Notes under the pieces: model-generated | Databases searched by the model: none | Seen by the model: only the letters and a program-made list of their open reading frames with translations | Told to the model about the DNA's origin: nothing | Shown: positions 20,179-23,330 of the stretch, one piece after another | Layout: each line of letters begins with the position of its first letter | How positions within the stretch are numbered: position 1 is the first letter of the stretch | Made by a program: the position numbers and the translations under genes | Assembly: GCA_017889745.1 (NCBI GenBank) | Contig: JAGGAG010000073.1 | Coordinates: forward strand, 1 to 23,330 | Direction of reading: 5' to 3' | Origin: Gemmatimonadota bacterium | GTDB lineage: Bacteria; Gemmatimonadota; Gemmatimonadetes; Gemmatimonadales; GWC2-71-9 | Length of the DNA stretch: 23,330 bases

Positions 20179-20822
20179 TCGCTGTCCAGCGCCCGCCACA
20201 TGTACCAGCTCGCCAGCGTCCGGTAGGGTCGCCACCGCTCGGCGTGCGCCGCGAGCTCCACGGCGGTCGGCAGGTCCTTCATCCGGTACGTCTGCGCGAA
20301 GCCCTTCCGCACGCCATAGTCGGCCACCGGCAGCACGTCCGGGCGCCCCAGGCGGAAGATCATCAGCATGTGCACCGTCCACGGGCCGATGCCGCGCACC
20401 ACCGTCAGTCGCTCCACCACCTCGTCGTCGCTGAGGCGGCGGATCTGCGCCAGTGTCGGCAACTCGCGGCTCGCGGTGCGCCGGGCGAGGTCGATCATCG
20501 CCGCGGTCTTGGCAGTCGAGAGGCCGGCGGCCCGAAGCCGCTCCGGGGGTGTGTCGGCCAGCTCGGCCGGGGTGGGGAACTTCTTGGGCGCGTAGATCGC
20601 GCGCACCCGGCCGAAGATCGTCGCGGCAGCCTTGCCCGAGAGCTGCTGGTACACGATCGACTCCGCCAGCGCATGGAACAGGCTCTGGGTGTGGGCCAGC
20701 TCGAGCCTGATCGGGCGCGACCGGTCGATGAGCCGCGCCAGCCTCCTGTCGTGCGTCCGCAGGTGCGCCACGCCGGCATCCCAGTCATACGGCAGCGCGC
20801 CCGCGTCAGTGCGCCGCGCCAT
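20175..20822 (-). CDS. DNA-3-methyladenine glycosylase II, AlkA-like (HhH-GPD)
   Basis: A 215-residue helix-hairpin-helix glycosylase of the HhH-GPD superfamily, which removes alkylated purines. The family signs are ALAESIVYQQLSGKAAATIF, the hairpin VVRGIGPWTVHMLMIF (142-156) and catalytic Asp168 in LPVADYGVRKGF. Length fits the short bacterial AlkA-type (no N-terminal TBP-like domain). The stop shares a palindromic CTAG with the DUF2490 stop (TAG on both strands). The start at 20822 overlaps the end of the DUF885 gene by 17 bases. It complements tag, also in this window. Confidence 0.88.
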   Translation of the reverse strand: MARRTDAGALPYDWDAGVAHLRTHDRRLARLIDRSRPIRLELAHTQSLFHALAESIVYQQLSGKAAATIFGRVRAIYAPKKFPTPAELADTPPERLRAAGLSTAKTAAMIDLARRTASRELPTLAQIRRLSDDEVVERLTVVRGIGPWTVHMLMIFRLGRPDVLPVADYGVRKGFAQTYRMKDLPTAVELAAHAERWRPYRTLASWYMWRALDSD

Positions 20823-22563
20823 TCGGCCTCCCGGACTTCTCCGCTGCGATCCACCGGTTCATCTGCGCTTGCAGCACTTCGAGCGGCAGCGGTCCGTCAT
20901 CGAGCAGTGCGTTGTGGAAGCGCCGCACGTCGAACCGGTCGCCCAGTGCCGCCTCGGCCTGCCGCCGGATCGCCGTGATCCGGAGTTCACCCAGCTTGTA
21001 CGCCAGCGCCTGGCCCGGCCACACGATGTACCGATCCACCTCCACGGCCGCGTCCTGCTTCGACTTGGCCGAGTTGGCCAGCAGGTACGCGATCGCCGAG
21101 TCCCGGCTCCATCCCATCGTGTGGATACCGGTGTCGATCACCAGCCGGCAGGCGCGCCACATCTCGTACGTGAGCTGCCCGAATCGCGAATACGGATCGG
21201 TGTACAGCCCCAGGTCGCCGCCCAGCTGCTCGGCGTAGAGCGCCCAGCCCTCCACGAATGCGGTATAGCCCGCGTTGCGGCGGAAGTCGGGCAGGCCCGC
21301 GAGTTCCTGTGCCCGAGCGATCTGCAGGTGGTGCCCCGGCATCGCCTCGTGCAGGGTCAGCGCCTCCATCTCGTACGTCGGGCGTGCACTCAGCTGCCAT
21401 GTGTTCACCATCATGAACCCGGCGCGCGATCCGTCGGCGGCCGACGGATAGTAGCGTGCGGTCGTCTGCGACGGCCCCTCGTAGTCCGGGAAGGCCCTGA
21501 CGCCATAAGGGGTCCGGGGCAGGGTCGCGAACTGGCCGGGCAGCGCGCCGTCGATCTTCTTGGCGATGTCGCGGTAACCCTCCACCAGTTCGTCGGCGCT
21601 GGAGACGTAGAACCGCGGGTCGGTGCGCAGGAACTCGAGGAACTCGGCGAACGTACCCTTGAATCCCGCCTGCTGCTGCACCGAATCCATCGCGAGCCGG
21701 ATCCGCTTCACCTCATCGAGCCCGATCTGGTGGATCGCGGCGGCCGGGAGCGTCAGGGTGGTGTAGCGGCGGATCTGCCAGGCGTAGTACTCGTGCCCGC
21801 CCGGAAGCGAGTCGGCGGCGGGCGCGTTCCGTCCGGCCGGCAGGTATTCGCGCTCCACGAACTCGTTCAGGGCCCGGAGCGCCGGCACCACCGAGTCCGC
21901 GATGGCGCGCCGCGCCGCGGCGGCGATGCGTGCGCGCTCAGCCTCGCCGATCCCGGGCGGGAACGCCGTGACCGGCGTGTAGACCGGGCTCCTCGCCGGG
22001 TCGGTCACCAGTTGCGGCTGGATCTGCGCGGGGATGCCGCGGAGCTGGAATGCGGGCTGGACCCAGCCCGTGCGGATCCCCTCGCGCAGCAGTGCGATGG
22101 TCTGGCTGATGACGCGGGGGAAGGCGTTGAGTCGCGCGAGGTAGTTGTCGTAATCGTGGGCCGTGCGGTACGGCATCGCGGCGATCAGCTGCGGAAAGGC
22201 GAGCTGCACCCCATCCAGTTGGTCCAGGGGCATGAGCCAGGTGGGAAACCGCTGGCCCTCGACGTCCACCGACTTCTCCCACAGGAACAGTTGCAGCGAC
22301 AGCCGGTCCTGGCCCCTGAGCGAGGCCGGCCTGATCGCCCGTGCCCGCGCCAGCACCATGCGGTCGTGGGCGTGTCGCCCCTCGATGGCCGCGATGGAGA
22401 GGTCCGTCAGTCGGGCATCGTAGCGATGGTCGCCAAGGAAGGTGGCCGATTCCGGACCCTGTTCCATCCGGTACTGCCAGTCGTCAGCGAAGAGCCGGTG
22501 CAGTGGAGTCATGGCGGTATCGCCTGGGGTCAGCGCCAGGGCGACCAGCGCGATGGCGATCAT
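20806..22563 (-). CDS. DUF885 family metallopeptidase-like protein
   Basis: A 585-residue protein of the DUF885 family, commonly seen next to M3/M32-like peptidases in annotations. It has LTLHEAMPGHHLQIAR (the HEAMPGHH box at about 405-412) and a downstream Glu in FVEGWALYAEQLG, consistent with a zinc metallopeptidase with the HExxxGH variation of HExxH. ATG 22563 has a good ribosome site (GAGGAAAGG) and gives a hydrophobic, signal-like start (MIAIALVALALTPGD); the longer start lies in the TfoX gene. It overlaps the TfoX stop (ATGA) and the AlkA start. Substrate unknown. Confidence 0.88.
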   Translation of the reverse strand: MIAIALVALALTPGDTAMTPLHRLFADDWQYRMEQGPESATFLGDHRYDARLTDLSIAAIEGRHAHDRMVLARARAIRPASLRGQDRLSLQLFLWEKSVDVEGQRFPTWLMPLDQLDGVQLAFPQLIAAMPYRTAHDYDNYLARLNAFPRVISQTIALLREGIRTGWVQPAFQLRGIPAQIQPQLVTDPARSPVYTPVTAFPPGIGEAERARIAAAARRAIADSVVPALRALNEFVEREYLPAGRNAPAADSLPGGHEYYAWQIRRYTTLTLPAAAIHQIGLDEVKRIRLAMDSVQQQAGFKGTFAEFLEFLRTDPRFYVSSADELVEGYRDIAKKIDGALPGQFATLPRTPYGVRAFPDYEGPSQTTARYYPSAADGSRAGFMMVNTWQLSARPTYEMEALTLHEAMPGHHLQIARAQELAGLPDFRRNAGYTAFVEGWALYAEQLGGDLGLYTDPYSRFGQLTYEMWRACRLVIDTGIHTMGWSRDSAIAYLLANSAKSKQDAAVEVDRYIVWPGQALAYKLGELRITAIRRQAEAALGDRFDVRRFHNALLDDGPLPLEVLQAQMNRWIAAEKSGRPNGAAH

Positions 22564-22928
22564 CCTTTCCTCTTTCGCGGCGGCCGCGGCGGCGGCGGCC
22601 GCTTGCGTGTCCGCGCGCGCCGCGCCACGTCCACCGCCTTGTTCGCCCACAGCCCGAGCGCGTCCGGCGCTTCGAGCACGTCAGCGGGTACCGGGTAGTA
22701 CTGCATGGCCTCGCCACCCTCACCGAAGGGCCGGAAGGGACCCAGCCCGAGGGCCTCGAAGTCGCCCCGGTTGGAGTCGTCCACCTTCAGGTACAGCGTG
22801 TCGTCGTCCATGAGGGCGAAGAAGAGTGCATCGGAGTAGATGCCCACGCCGCCGAACATCCTGCGGCTGGTGACGGGCAGGACGCGGCCCAGCTGCTCCA
22901 GGGCGAACGCGTGAAAGGTCTCGCTCAC
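22560..22928 (-). CDS. TfoX N-terminal domain protein
   Basis: A 122-residue protein that consists of the TfoX-N domain only, without the C-terminal helix-hairpin domain of full TfoX. Seen: FALEQLGRVLPVTSRRMFGGVGIYSDALFFALMDDDTLYLKV, then a Tyr-Tyr-Pro-V segment and a basic Pro/Arg-rich tail (RKRPPPPRPPRKRKG type) that could bind nucleic acid. Family members relate to competence regulation, but single-domain copies are of unknown role. The start is GTG 22928, 4 bases after the stop of the TM2-like gene; upstream frames do not have fold character. Confidence 0.85.
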   Translation of the reverse strand: MSETFHAFALEQLGRVLPVTSRRMFGGVGIYSDALFFALMDDDTLYLKVDDSNRGDFEALGLGPFRPFGEGGEAMQYYPVPADVLEAPDALGLWANKAVDVARRARTRKRPPPPRPPRKRKG

Positions 22929-22932
22929 GGCG

Positions 22933-23145
22933 TCAGGAGGCGGAAGCGTCCGGCTTGAACAGCGCCGCGTCCAGGATGGACCAGAGATGGATGATCCACC
23001 CCATCCAGATGAACCACAGCGCACCCGCCAGCACGAACATGATCGCGCCCTTGAGCGGCCGTCCCTGCAGCAGCTGCCCCAGGCCCGGAATGAAGAAGCT
23101 CGCCAGTGCGGCGATGACGTTGCCCGACGATCCCTGGCCTGCCAT
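22933..23145 (-). CDS. Small TM2-like membrane protein, 70 aa
   Basis: Two membrane segments, VIAALASFFIPGLGQLLQG and a long AIMFVLAGALWFIWMGWIIHLWSI, follow the small-membrane-protein pattern of the TM2 family (F-x-P-G-x-G and a Trp-rich second span). The ATG at 23145 has an excellent ribosome site (AGGAGG, 6-base spacing); a further in-frame start at 23190 is less likely. It may be a membrane scaffold or envelope protein. It leads the operon with TfoX-N, DUF885 and AlkA. Confidence 0.78.
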   Translation of the reverse strand: MAGQGSSGNVIAALASFFIPGLGQLLQGRPLKGAIMFVLAGALWFIWMGWIIHLWSILDAALFKPDASAS

Positions 23146-23176
23146 GCCCACCTCCTGATAATGCGCTTGCCGAAAG

Positions 23177-23330
23177 CTAATCGGCGCCAATCGCGGGCCG
23201 GGTCGAGCGCGCCAGGAGCAGGCCGGCGCCGATCACGGCGAGCGCCCCGAGCATCTGGGACACCGTGGGACGCTCCCCGAACACCGGGATCGCGAGCAGC
23301 ACGGTGAACAGGATCCCGAGATAGGTGAGC
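23177..23330 (-). CDS. EamA-family transporter, C-terminal fragment (start outside window)
   Basis: The last 50 codons, read on the minus strand to the stop at 23177, give LTYLGILFTVLLAIPVFGERP, then TVSQMLGALAVIGAGLLLARS, and end RPAIGAD. The first segment and GERPT followed by the second hydrophobic helix are the last two transmembrane helices of the EamA/DMT family of metabolite exporters. The gene continues beyond base 23330. It ends 31 bases before the start of the TM2-like gene, on the same strand. Confidence 0.75.
   Translation of the reverse strand, partial: LTYLGILFTVLLAIPVFGERPTVSQMLGALAVIGAGLLLARSTRPAIGAD

Noticed and set aside
20632..22698. 688-codon plus-strand frame opposite the DUF885 gene
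   Set aside because: The minus frame has the HEAMPGHH box and a ribosome site. The plus frame has Arg/Val/His-rich shadow composition.

Overview
The window is G+C-rich (roughly two thirds by eye), gene-dense chromosomal DNA from a Gram-negative bacterium. Lipoproteins, an outer-membrane-type beta-barrel, two lytic transglycosylases and a DUF2490 protein point to an outer membrane. The gene set and the short tandem heptamers at gene ends fit Gemmatimonadota best, but that assignment is an inference and no marker gene here proves it.

Region 1 (1-2247) is the most unusual part. A HlyD-type membrane fusion protein (5' end cut by the window) overlaps by 4 bases a sigma-54 activator that has a AAA+ domain and a Fis-type HTH but no receiver domain. 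Directly behind the activator gene lie two 23-base repeats 43 bp apart, then a close match to a sigma-54 -24/-12 promoter, then three tiny Lys-rich genes (35, 33 and about 50 codons). All three encode a DL motif followed by a [VI]KGG motif. I read this as a sigma-54-controlled, dedicated secretion system for a family of very small double-glycine peptides.

Region 2 (2297-4908) holds ilvE, a diverged DUF2064 protein, two small unknowns and a protein resembling the LeuA regulatory domain, and ends in a hairpin. Region 3 (4909-9452) has an MltD-like lipoprotein with three LysM repeats, facing a minus-strand operon holB-moaC-SLT transglycosylase across one shared bidirectional terminator. Region 4 (9500-10066) is a G+C-poorer patch with a 62-codon gene, a near-perfect CRP-type palindrome and tRNA-Asn(GTT) with its own promoter and terminator.

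Region 5 (10317-14142, minus strand) contains a small lipoprotein, a small secreted membrane protein, a tightly overlapping set (GlcG/HbpS-like, two GNAT acetyltransferases, a 77-residue membrane protein and a NAD(P)-binding pseudogene broken by an internal deletion), and tag. Region 6 (14336-17282) has a DUF1097 membrane protein (+), then a serine hydrolase and a SIMPL protein as a minus-strand operon. Region 7 (17357-20178, +) has a receptor Ser/Thr kinase with an N-terminal dCache-like sensor, followed by a DUF2490 protein. Region 8 (20175-23330, minus strand) contains an AlkA-like glycosylase, a DUF885 metallopeptidase, a TfoX-N protein, a TM2-like small membrane protein and the C-terminus of an EamA transporter.

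A heptamer family (CCGCTCA and variants) forms short tandem arrays at four gene ends. In three of them it supplies stop codons, and it gives two unrelated proteins the same C-terminal tail.
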